IMG/VR virus record: IMGVR_UViG_3300020438_002527
Location: 1 to 25,492 of that record
Strand: one strand, 5' to 3'
Source of the DNA: a virus
Length of the DNA: 25,492 bases
Shown piece by piece: positions 17,275-22,991 of the stretch. The notes under the pieces were generated by a model, which was not told the origin of the DNA, did no database searches, and saw nothing but the letters and a program-made list of their open reading frames with translations. Position 1 is the stretch's first letter. Every line of letters starts with the position of its first letter. The translations under genes and the position numbers were made by a program.

Positions 17275-17797
17275 GTATGTCAACACCATTCTCTTTAGGG
17301 AGACCACAAAATATCTGAACACTCTTTCTATTACCAAATGCTTCGTTGACCATGATAGGTGTCACAGCATGATCTTCTCCCTGCTCATTTATCATAAGCA
17401 TGTTTCTTTGAGGGTGCATACACTTCAACTCACCAGTCATCTTCTCTTTCCACATGAATACACCACCCTTCTCTGGTTCCCATGTGTTTAGATATAATGT
17501 AGCACCATATAAATTTGCTTTATCATCATGCCAATTGATACCAGAACCTGGTAACCACAAGTGATAGTTTATATTTGTAGGAACTTGATCAAAATGTTGG
17601 GTCAATTGATTACGAAGATCATTGAACTGATAGACCTCAGGTCTGGATGAGAAACAATACTGTTTGAATCCTTTTGTCAGTTTCTCATCCCACTTCCATT
17701 TACTTATACCCCAAACGTCTTGCTTCTTCTTCCTTGTCATCTCATCGATACATCTGTCGATGAGATCTTCTGATACTGCGTTATGAATTATTCGCAT
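17264..17797 (-). CDS. 2OG-Fe(II) oxygenase
   Basis: 177 residues. INWHDDKANLYGATLYLNTW (87-106) holds the HxD pair H90/D92; GGVFMWKE is the following strand; DHAVTPI holds the distal His, H143, and NRKSVQIF gives R157 for 2-oxoglutarate. The layout is that of small phage and bacterial prolyl-hydroxylase-like enzymes. The start overlaps the talC stop by 17 nt. It is in tandem with the HxH-type oxygenase but too different in motif to be a recent duplicate. Confidence 0.84.
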   Translation of the reverse strand: MRIIHNAVSEDLIDRCIDEMTRKKKQDVWGISKWKWDEKLTKGFKQYCFSSRPEVYQFNDLRNQLTQHFDQVPTNINYHLWLPGSGINWHDDKANLYGATLYLNTWEPEKGGVFMWKEKMTGELKCMHPQRNMLMINEQGEDHAVTPIMVNEAFGNRKSVQIFCGLPKENGVDIHER

Positions 17798-18440
17798 TTG
17801 CTATACTCTCTAGGTCTTTATTGAATTGGTCTAATCCTTTATCAGTAAGAACATGATCATACATCTTCTCAAATACTGATGGAGGAATTGTACATATGTC
17901 AGCACCTTTAGCAAACGAACCAGACACACTAGATACATCTCTTAGTGATGCAGATAATATTTGTGTTTCATGCACACCTTGCATTGTGTATATGGTATTG
18001 ATGTCTGTGATCAAACCCAACCCATTGAAAGAGTTGTCATTCAATCTACCCACAAAAGGTGAGACATACCTAGCACCTGCTTTTGCAGCAAGTATCGCTT
18101 GTGATGCTGAGAAAATCAATGTTACGTTTACATTTATAAGATCACGCTTCAACTCTCGGCATGCCCATAGTCCTTCTGGTGTACATGGTACTTTGATTGT
18201 TGCTATGCTACCATATCTATCTCTAAGTGCTCGCCCTTGTTGTACCATCTCTAGTCCGTTACCACCAACTTCCATACTGATGTCCGTGAATCCTATCTCT
18301 GCTATCTCTTCATAAACATCAAGAGGATCACGTCCACTTTTACGAATCAGTGTCGGATTTGTAGTTACTCCGTCAAGGAGTCCAGTAACATAGTGCCTAT
18401 TAAGAACTTCTGTGTCAGCTGTGTCAAGGAAAATCTTCAT
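17781..18440 (-). CDS. talC: Transaldolase, TalC/FSA type
   Basis: 219 residues, the expected size for the small fructose-6-phosphate aldolase-like transaldolases. MKIFLDTADTEVL, GVTTNPTLIRKSGRD (24-38), TIKVPCTPEGL (81-91) with the Schiff-base lysine K83, NVTLIFSASQAILAAKAGA and YVSPFVGRLND are the family signature, and all catalytic regions are kept. In cyanophages talC is carried to push host carbon flow into the pentose phosphate pathway, giving NADPH and ribose for phage nucleotides (established for the group). It is the first gene of the leftward run, behind the divergent promoter region at 18441-18501. Confidence 0.97.
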   Translation of the reverse strand: MKIFLDTADTEVLNRHYVTGLLDGVTTNPTLIRKSGRDPLDVYEEIAEIGFTDISMEVGGNGLEMVQQGRALRDRYGSIATIKVPCTPEGLWACRELKRDLINVNVTLIFSASQAILAAKAGARYVSPFVGRLNDNSFNGLGLITDINTIYTMQGVHETQILSASLRDVSSVSGSFAKGADICTIPPSVFEKMYDHVLTDKGLDQFNKDLESIANANNS

Positions 18441-18501
18441 TGTAATAGGTAATTATATCATTAGGATATATATTAGCATAAATACGGCTATAATGCTACG
18501 T
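18441..18501. promoter_or_regulatory. Divergent promoter region between talC and the secreted-protein cassette
   Basis: 61-nt AT-rich gap between the two diverging transcription units, the only such place in the window. Facing left, a TATAAT (18452-18457 on the minus strand) lies about 12 nt upstream of the talC ATG, too close for a normal leader unless talC is nearly leaderless; no good -35 is seen. Facing right are the T4-late-like motif and a TATAAT (18489-18494). Which element drives talC is not settled. Confidence 0.5.
18477..18484 (+). promoter_or_regulatory. Putative T4-type late promoter
   Basis: CATAAATA followed by C, one base from the T4 late consensus TATAAATA and consistent with the NATAAATA late motif of cyanomyoviruses. 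It stands about 17 nt before the first secreted-protein gene and is the only plus-strand ATAAATA I found placed before a plus-strand gene. It implies late expression by the sliding-clamp/gp55 type system (inference). Confidence 0.6.
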
Positions 18502-19002
18502 ATGCAAATGAAAAAACTCATACCCTTTATTATGTTAGCGTTAGCTGTTCCGATGACTGCTGCAAAGGCAGACATCACGCATAAATTATCTTCGAGTGTG
18601 CAACTCAGGGTAGATGCAGCAGCAACACAAGTTGGGAGGATCGGATCCTCATTTTCTGTAACAGGAAACGGTGTTGATACCACTGATGGAAATACAGCAG
18701 GTACAGTATCAGTTGGTACTATAACTTCAGGAGTTTATAATCCTGGTACTATAGCAGCAACACAGGATGTACCAGGTGCAGCGTTCAGCTACACAGCGTC
18801 ATACACTCAAGCTGACGCTGTTGCAACATCAGCACCAACAGTAGGTGCTGTAGGAAACTTCAGTGATCAAACGTCAACTACAGCAGGTACTGCTGGATCA
18901 CTCGCTGGAACCATAACCAGTGCAGGGGTTATGACAATAACAGCTGGTGGAGCAGGTACCACAGCCACTGGACAAAGCATCACAGAACTTAATATATTTT
19001 AA
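18502..19002 (+). CDS. Secreted Thr/Ala/Gly-rich protein of unknown function
   Basis: 166 residues from ATG 18502. The start is a clear signal peptide: MQMKKLIPFIMLALAVPMT, then AAKA, with probable cleavage before DITH. The mature part, about 140 residues, is low complexity and rich in Thr, Ala, Gly and Ser, with repeated short strands (TAGTVSVGTITSGVYNPGTI; AGSLAGTITSAGVMTITAGG), suggesting an extended beta structure. No family recognised. No Cys in the mature part. A longer frame from 18412 would run into talC and its promoter and hide the signal peptide, so it is rejected; M at 18508 is also possible. First gene of the only plus-strand operon here; 3 nt precede the next gene. Confidence 0.75.
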   Translation: MQMKKLIPFIMLALAVPMTAAKADITHKLSSSVQLRVDAAATQVGRIGSSFSVTGNGVDTTDGNTAGTVSVGTITSGVYNPGTIAATQDVPGAAFSYTASYTQADAVATSAPTVGAVGNFSDQTSTTAGTAGSLAGTITSAGVMTITAGGAGTTATGQSITELNIF

Positions 19003-19005
19003 GTT

Positions 19006-19440
19006 ATGGTAAGAAGACTTCCCTTCTTACTTCTTACACTAGCAGTAGCACCTGCTAGTGCAGTGCCCGTGGTCCCGAATTTTACTCAGGGATCGATGAC
19101 TAGCCACACGGAAACGACTTCCACTGTGACGGAGACCATTAATTCTATGGACTACGCTACTGGCTGGACATATTCGGTAAGTGGTACAAATGTACAACAC
19201 GATGGCACGAGCATGACACCTGATACAGGTACTGCTCAATCAAATACATTGAACGGAGTAACTTCATCATGGACAGGTCTAGACACCGCCAACAAACCCA
19301 ATTGGACACAGACAGATGTGGGGGCACCCTTCCAATTTACGGAACATTACAAAGCCCCAGGTCTTCAGACACAGACTATAATAAATCGAACAACGACGAT
19401 TCAAAGCGTCACAGATACAACCTCAATTTTCTCACAATAA
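19006..19440 (+). CDS. Secreted Thr/Ser-rich protein of unknown function
   Basis: 144 residues. MVRRLPFLLLTLAVAPASA is a signal peptide, with cleavage expected near residue 19. The mature chain is rich in Thr, Ser and Asn, with an alternating pattern (HTETTSTVTETINSMDYATG) typical of beta strands, and ends TTTIQSVTDTTSIFSQ. I recognise no family. It starts 3 nt after the previous stop; its own TAA at 19438-19440 overlaps the apparent start of the third gene (ATAA). Like the first gene product it has no catalytic-looking motif, so a structural, adhesive or envelope-associated role is more likely than an enzyme (inference). Confidence 0.75.
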   Translation: MVRRLPFLLLTLAVAPASAVPVVPNFTQGSMTSHTETTSTVTETINSMDYATGWTYSVSGTNVQHDGTSMTPDTGTAQSNTLNGVTSSWTGLDTANKPNWTQTDVGAPFQFTEHYKAPGLQTQTIINRTTTIQSVTDTTSIFSQ

Positions 19441-20285
19441 AAAAATTATGTCTATTATTTGCAGCAAGTGTAAGTGTAACCCCTGTACATGCAACAGATG
19501 TAGGAGGAGTTAGTGCAACTGCTAACCCAGTAGCAAATAGTAGCGGCTCAGTCACCAACCAGGCAATACAAGTTTTACAAGGTCCTTATATTACCAACAC
19601 TTATGGTGGTGGTATATCTTGTCAAGGTGCTACGATGAACCTCTCGCCCTTCATTACAGGAAGTCTCAGCGAACAGCATCCTTACGAAGATAAGTGGATG
19701 GATCCTGTATACAACAACCTAGACGCCAATGATGACGGGGTGCCTGACAATCCAGGTGAGATACTATACTATAAACCAACTCGTACAGGTCAGAAGAACA
19801 ATCAAAATATATCCATAGGTATCAGTGGTACTATAAGTTTCCCACTTGATAAGAAGTTAAGAAATTTATGTAAAGAAGCAGCAGCAACTCAGATCGCTTT
19901 TCTATCACAGTCTAATGCTAATAAGAGGCTCGACTTTGAGATAGCCAGATTAAAAAATTGCGGAGAATTGATGAAACAGGGTATTATGTTTCATCCAAAG
20001 TCTCCTTACTATGCAGTGTGTGCTGACGTGGTGTTAGTGAACCCACCAAATACACTACCAAATCATAATCACTCTATCCCTTCTTCTTCTTATTCTTTGG
20101 GTAAACCTTCAAAGGTGGAAGACCCTTTGAACCCCGATACTTATTTGCTGCAATCTCCGCCTTCGACAAAGTCCGATGACGCCCCAGTTTCTTCTTCACA
20201 GTATCAGTTGCCTTCTTTATTAGAGGTTTCAAAACCCTCAGAAGCAAATCCGCTAGGGGTTTTGCAAATAGGGCAGACGCAGTAG
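19437..20285 (+). CDS. Secreted protein of unknown function with apparent ATA start
   Basis: 282 residues if translation starts at ATA (19437-19439), which gives a signal peptide KKLCLLFAASVSVTPVHA. The frame has no ATG, GTG or TTG between the ATG at 19269 and this point; that far start would put 56 residues of out-of-frame sequence ahead of the signal peptide. The mature part has SCQGATMNLSPFITGS, PYEDKWMDPVYNNLDANDDG with a calcium-loop-like DxNxDGxxD, YYKPTRTGQK, then LCKEAAATQIAFLSQ, FEIARLKNCGELM and YAVCADVV with four Cys. The last 70 residues (Pro/Ser rich) lie antisense to the gene at 20074-20838 and may be an extension past an ancestral stop. Function unknown. An A-rich run follows the ATA. 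Confidence 0.65.
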   Translation: MKKLCLLFAASVSVTPVHATDVGGVSATANPVANSSGSVTNQAIQVLQGPYITNTYGGGISCQGATMNLSPFITGSLSEQHPYEDKWMDPVYNNLDANDDGVPDNPGEILYYKPTRTGQKNNQNISIGISGTISFPLDKKLRNLCKEAAATQIAFLSQSNANKRLDFEIARLKNCGELMKQGIMFHPKSPYYAVCADVVLVNPPNTLPNHNHSIPSSSYSLGKPSKVEDPLNPDTYLLQSPPSTKSDDAPVSSSQYQLPSLLEVSKPSEANPLGVLQIGQTQ

Positions 20286-20838
20286 CAACAGTTGCAATGG
20301 TTGCAGTTGCTGTAACCACATTTGATGACGGTAAAAATTTTTCTAATGTAGTAGTAGGTTCATACAATACCACACAGGTAGTGCCTTGTAGTTCATGACC
20401 AATAACTTTCTCATCTCCACTCTGAGTTAGGTCACCCACTCTTGGTTGACCTGGTGCAGGACATTCTTGTTCTTCTCCTATACCTCCAGTCTCAGGAACC
20501 TCTGGTGTGGTTGGTGGATCTGGTGGTGGTTGAACGATAGGTGGTGCTGCTTCTGTCGTTAGTATAATGTCTTCTGGTACATAGTCTATCGCATCGTACG
20601 ATGGCATCTGACCATCACATAAAACAAAAGTCCCATCGCTGTCATCTTTCTTCAGCGAGGGACTTTTTCCTTTGTCATCTTGGTGTGCTTCCACACAACC
20701 AGGTATGTTTACAATAGGTTTACCTATGTGCACTGTAACTGGCACATATATGAATGGAGTTACAGGTGCTGGAAACACCCCAACCTCAGGTATATCTAAT
20801 GATCTTATTTGTATATTAGGGATTTCAATCTCATCCAC
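20074..20838 (-). CDS. Hypothetical protein, proline-rich with C-terminal hydrophobic and basic segments
   Basis: 254 residues, start GTG (20836-20838), directly behind an in-frame TAA, so no longer form exists. It begins 4 nt after the stop of the 54-residue gene and has no good ribosome binding site, suggesting translational coupling. Order of parts: a beta-rich N-terminus (1-50), a linker, a Pro/Glu-rich region (98-118, PPIVQPPPDPPTTPEVPETGG), a small hydrophobic stretch 174-192 (VVTATATIATVATASALFA) that could cross a membrane, and a basic tail (203-254) ending in five lysines. The layout suggests a virion or membrane-attached structural protein, but no family is recognised. Its 3' 212 nt are also coding on the plus strand. 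Confidence 0.7.
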   Translation of the reverse strand: MDEIEIPNIQIRSLDIPEVGVFPAPVTPFIYVPVTVHIGKPIVNIPGCVEAHQDDKGKSPSLKKDDSDGTFVLCDGQMPSYDAIDYVPEDIILTTEAAPPIVQPPPDPPTTPEVPETGGIGEEQECPAPGQPRVGDLTQSGDEKVIGHELQGTTCVVLYEPTTTLEKFLPSSNVVTATATIATVATASALFAKPLADLLLRVLKPLIKKATDTVKKKLGRHRTLSKAEIAANKYRGSKGLPPLKVYPKNKKKKG

Positions 20839-20842
20839 TTAG

Positions 20843-21007
20843 TCATTGCCAAAACTCGTCCAATATATCTAGGGTTTTGTTTAGGTACTCATTCGCACCG
20901 TTGCATTCCCACTTACCTTTCTCTCCGATCTCACACTTATAGTGCAATTCTCTTTTGAGTTGCATGAGTTTAGAAGTCATTGCAACTTTATCTAATCTAC
21001 CGTTCAT
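20843..21007 (-). CDS. Hypothetical small protein, 54 residues
   Basis: Start ATG 21005-21007, stop TGA 20843-20845. It begins MNGRLDKVAMTSKLMQLKRE and continues with LHYKCEIGEKGKWECNGANE, ending in a helix (YLNKTLDILDEFWQ). Charged, soluble, two Cys (25 and 35). A strong AGGAGG at 21014-21019 sits six bases before the ATG, which makes this gene near certain despite its size. One nucleotide separates it from the stop of the preceding 52-residue gene. Such small genes are typical of cyanophage accessory stretches; the function is unknown. Confidence 0.85.
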   Translation of the reverse strand: MNGRLDKVAMTSKLMQLKRELHYKCEIGEKGKWECNGANEYLNKTLDILDEFWQ

Positions 21008-21008
21008 C

Positions 21009-21167
21009 TTAGTCCTCCTTGATACAGTACTCTGCTCTATGCGGAGAGTTGAATCCTGTTAGATCTTCTCTTGCTTGCTTTATAGCAGAGAATGCATCAT
21101 CTGCATACTCACAGATCTCATGGAGTCCGTTGTAGTTATCATGATAACCTACAGTATAGTGAGACAT
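21009..21167 (-). CDS. Hypothetical small protein, 52 residues
   Basis: Start ATG 21165-21167, stop TAA 21009-21011. Begins MSHYTVGYHDNYNGLHEICE, then a helical AIKQAREDLTGFNSPHRAEY. Soluble, acidic. Its 3' end carries the AGGAGG that serves the next gene, so the two are read as a pair. No family name known to me. Its own ribosome binding site is weak. Confidence 0.75.
   Translation of the reverse strand: MSHYTVGYHDNYNGLHEICEYADDAFSAIKQAREDLTGFNSPHRAEYCIKED
21014..21019 (-). promoter_or_regulatory. Strong Shine-Dalgarno site (AGGAGG)
   Basis: AGGAGG on the minus strand, six bases before the ATG of the 54-residue gene (21007), within the last codons of the 52-residue gene. It is the strongest such site I noticed in the window and decides that gene's start. 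Confidence 0.85.
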
Positions 21168-21214
21168 TAGCTTAGTTAAATACTATCTACTAATTATCTC
21201 ACAAAGGTATTAGA

Positions 21215-21616
21215 TTACACCTTTTTACTAGGGTTTGAGGATATTGTCACGGGTCCCTGTTCTAACTTAATAATTTGATGTGGTGTTGCTTGTGATGCTT
21301 TCTCTATCAACATCTCCATATCCTTTTTACTTATGTTAGCACCACCACCGTCACCATTCTTCTTCTTACTTCCCGTCTGAATTCCGAACGTAGCTGTGAC
21401 TCCTGTGAAGACCGAAGCTATGAAGGTTGGGTCAATTTTATCTTGTTCCCAACCAGGTATCGTAACATAATTAAGAGTTAAGATCCCACCGGACCACACT
21501 AAAATACCAAGGCGAACAAATGTACTAAGGATAGCAAGTTGTTCCTCTTTATCTTCAGAGAACTCCTTGAGTTTTCCAATAGGACCTTTAGGTTTTTCTT
21601 TTTTTTCTTCTGCCAT
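21215..21616 (-). CDS. Small membrane protein, holin-like layout
   Basis: 133 residues. Charged N-terminus rich in Lys/Glu (1-26), a hydrophobic helix 28-47 (LAILSTFVRLGILVWSGGIL), a short polar loop, a weaker helix 63-80 (DPTFIASVFTGVTATFGI), then a Lys/Gly-rich linker and a soluble tail. Two membrane helices with a short loop and charged ends is a holin-like layout, but no holin motif can be claimed; a virion or inner-membrane accessory protein is as likely. ATG follows a short hairpin and a CTAAATAC motif (21622-21644). 47 nt separate its stop from the next gene. Confidence 0.7.
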   Translation of the reverse strand: MAEEKKEKPKGPIGKLKEFSEDKEEQLAILSTFVRLGILVWSGGILTLNYVTIPGWEQDKIDPTFIASVFTGVTATFGIQTGSKKKNGDGGGANISKKDMEMLIEKASQATPHQIIKLEQGPVTISSNPSKKV

Positions 21617-21621
21617 TCTAA

Positions 21622-21636
21622 AACTGCTATGCAGTT
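21622..21636 (-). repeat. Short perfect inverted repeat before a gene start
   Basis: AACTGC-ATA-GCAGTT on the minus strand: 6-bp arms and a 3-nt loop, six bases before the ATG of the 133-residue membrane protein. It is short and followed by only TTTT, so a terminator is doubtful; it may act on translation or be chance. Confidence 0.4.
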
Positions 21637-21644
21637 GTATTTAG
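21637..21644 (-). promoter_or_regulatory. Possible late promoter variant (CTAAATAC)
   Basis: Minus-strand CTAAATAC, one base off the AATA-type late motif, about 20 nt ahead of the 133-residue membrane protein gene and directly in front of the inverted repeat. It overlaps the last codons of the preceding gene, so coding constraint could also explain it. Confidence 0.3.
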
Positions 21645-21868
21645 AATGATGGTGTGCTTGGTAGAGTTGGCATTGCTGGTCCTGTCATCTCTGGTAGATC
21701 AACACTAGGAAGTGACTCGCTAACGCTTCCCATCACTGCTTCAAGTGCTTTCTCTTTGACACTCTCAATGATAGCGTCTTTTTTGATGTATACATACCCT
21801 GCTGTACCAACGACAGCGAGTGATACTGCACCAGCGAATAGTGCTGCTGCATTAATTAGTTTTTGCAT
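21641..21868 (-). CDS. Small single-pass membrane protein
   Basis: 75 residues. MQKLINAAALFAGAVSLAVV followed by GTAGYVYIKKD is an N-terminal hydrophobic helix of about 24 residues (4-27), without an obvious cleavage site, so it is more likely an anchor than a cleaved signal. The rest is a helix (ESVKEKALEAVMGSVSESL) and a Pro/Thr-rich tail ending PTLPSTPSF. Function unknown. It overlaps the 70-residue gene upstream by 17 nt and is followed by 24 nt with a small hairpin. Confidence 0.7.
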   Translation of the reverse strand: MQKLINAAALFAGAVSLAVVGTAGYVYIKKDAIIESVKEKALEAVMGSVSESLPSVDLPEMTGPAMPTLPSTPSF

Positions 21869-22064
21869 AAGAATCCTCTGCTAATTTACGTAGATAGTCT
21901 TGGAATGTTTCCTCTATACTTTTGTTAGTAGGATTTCCTAGATCTACCCATAGTGTACAGAACTCATACACTGCACGTGTATGGTCTGCTAAATGATGTT
22001 GCAATGCACGAAAGACTTCTGCCCTCAGTAACATTCTCTCGTCTGAGTAACGCCAGTCTTCCAT
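21852..22064 (-). CDS. Hypothetical small protein, 70 residues
   Basis: 70 residues from ATG 22062-22064, beginning MEDWRYSDERMLLRAEVFRA. The frame is open to 22124, but that start would overlap the nuclease gene by 59 nt, while the chosen ATG follows its TGA after one base (TGATATG), with AAAGG nearby. Helical and charged, with a His-rich segment (LQHHLADHTRAVYEF). No family recognised. Part of the compact small-gene run between the SGNH genes and the 254-residue protein. Confidence 0.7.
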   Translation of the reverse strand: MEDWRYSDERMLLRAEVFRALQHHLADHTRAVYEFCTLWVDLGNPTNKSIEETFQDYLRKLAEDSYAKTN

Positions 22065-22065
22065 A

Positions 22066-22395
22066 TCAGCCTTTGGACTTGATAAAGCTTTCTGCGTCCA
22101 TGACAACCAGTGGTTTTTTACCATTTTTCTTCATTATAAGAATAGGTTCATAGTCACCAGAGTTATCAATTGCTTGTTGATAAGCATCCCAAACGTTCAA
22201 TTTCTCTTGGTTCTTACATTCTATACTAAAAGGGAACTTTTGTCTAGCATCTCGTGCCATAATAAGATCCTCTCCTCCTGCACCCATACTCCTCGACTCA
22301 ATGTCCTCAGGATGTACTTCCCTATGTTCAATGAGTTGATCTCTCACCCACTGCTGTAGTTTCCTACCCTTTGCCTTCGCTGATTGCGGTTTCAT
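22066..22395 (-). CDS. PD-(D/E)XK nuclease-like protein
   Basis: 109 residues. KAKGRKLQQWVRDQLIE (7-23) is a helix like that of small Holliday-junction-resolvase or endonuclease folds, ESRSMGAGGEDLIM (33-46) holds the active-site Asp (D43), and FSIECKNQEKL (56-66) holds the E59-x-K61 pair. Together these are the D...ExK core of the restriction-endonuclease-like superfamily. Substrate unknown: it could be a resolvase, a repair nuclease or a packaging-related nuclease. The start overlaps the upstream SGNH stop as ATGA. Confidence 0.75.
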   Translation of the reverse strand: MKPQSAKAKGRKLQQWVRDQLIEHREVHPEDIESRSMGAGGEDLIMARDARQKFPFSIECKNQEKLNVWDAYQQAIDNSGDYEPILIMKKNGKKPLVVMDAESFIKSKG

Positions 22396-22991
22396 AATAA
22401 TTTTTGCTCCACTATATCTATAACTTTTTTTGCTATCACTTTATTACCCTCTATTGATGGGTGGTGACATGGCAGTAGATCAACTGGTGTACGAAAATCA
22501 TAATCATATTCCATACCAAAAGATTGTCCCAAGTGTCCTAAGAAGTATGGTTTATTCAGACACTTCAAGTGTGAGGTTATAGCAGTATGATTTATTTCCT
22601 CAAAAACTTTCTCCTGATACTTGGTGTGTATCTCTGTACTATAGTGTTGAAAGAATTGAATGTGTCTTTTTGCCCACCCTGCACCATTATCATTGTACCT
22701 ATACCTTCTCCATCTACTGGCACTGCTATCATAATACTCTTTTCTTAAGTGAAAAGTAAATTGAATAAAGAAGAAATCAAAATTCTGTAGATTGAATGTC
22801 ATATTAGGAACATACTCATTCATAGTTTGTCCTGTAAAAAAGTGCCTCATGATAGTATCATTGGTGGCACCACTACTTGCTATATTAAATTCTTCAGCAC
22901 CAAAGTGTTTACACACAAGGTTACTCCATCTATTATCTGCTGGTACTCCTTCACCAAATGTAAATGAGCAACCATCAAAATAAAATTTCAT
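22392..22991 (-). CDS. SGNH/GDSL hydrolase-like protein (paralogue 1)
   Basis: 199 residues. MKFYFDGCSFTFGEG places Ser9 in a GDSL-like first block; NIASSGATNDTIMRHFFTG (37-55) is the Gly/Asn block and CHHPSIEGNKVIA the last block. Compared with its paralogues at 23670 and 24235 it lacks an Asp in front of the final HPS, so the Asp-His pair may be broken. SGNH enzymes remove or move acyl groups on sugars, peptides or lipids. It is separated from the other two by the phosphomannomutase gene, and joins that gene by an ATGA overlap. Role in glycan (de)acylation is inference. Confidence 0.78.
   Translation of the reverse strand: MKFYFDGCSFTFGEGVPADNRWSNLVCKHFGAEEFNIASSGATNDTIMRHFFTGQTMNEYVPNMTFNLQNFDFFFIQFTFHLRKEYYDSSASRWRRYRYNDNGAGWAKRHIQFFQHYSTEIHTKYQEKVFEEINHTAITSHLKCLNKPYFLGHLGQSFGMEYDYDFRTPVDLLPCHHPSIEGNKVIAKKVIDIVEQKLL

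Noticed and set aside
17896-18315. 139-codon plus-strand open frame
   Set aside because: Antisense to talC, which is certain by its conserved motifs.
19420-19445. Programmed frameshift joining secreted genes 2 and 3 through the A-rich run
   Set aside because: The A run lies after the in-frame stop of gene 2, and no X-XXY-YYZ heptamer precedes it; a fusion would also bury the second signal peptide.
19448-19513. 21-residue cysteine-rich frame starting at ATG 19448, with Cys pairs spaced like a small zinc finger
   Set aside because: It is the shifted reading of the signal peptide of the third secreted protein; the Cys repeats come from GCA/TGT-rich codons, and it stops at once. Kept only as a possible reinitiation point.
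21622-21636. Hairpin as a rho-independent terminator
   Set aside because: Only 6-bp stem with AT ends and a run of four T; it sits before a start codon, within a run of co-directed genes.
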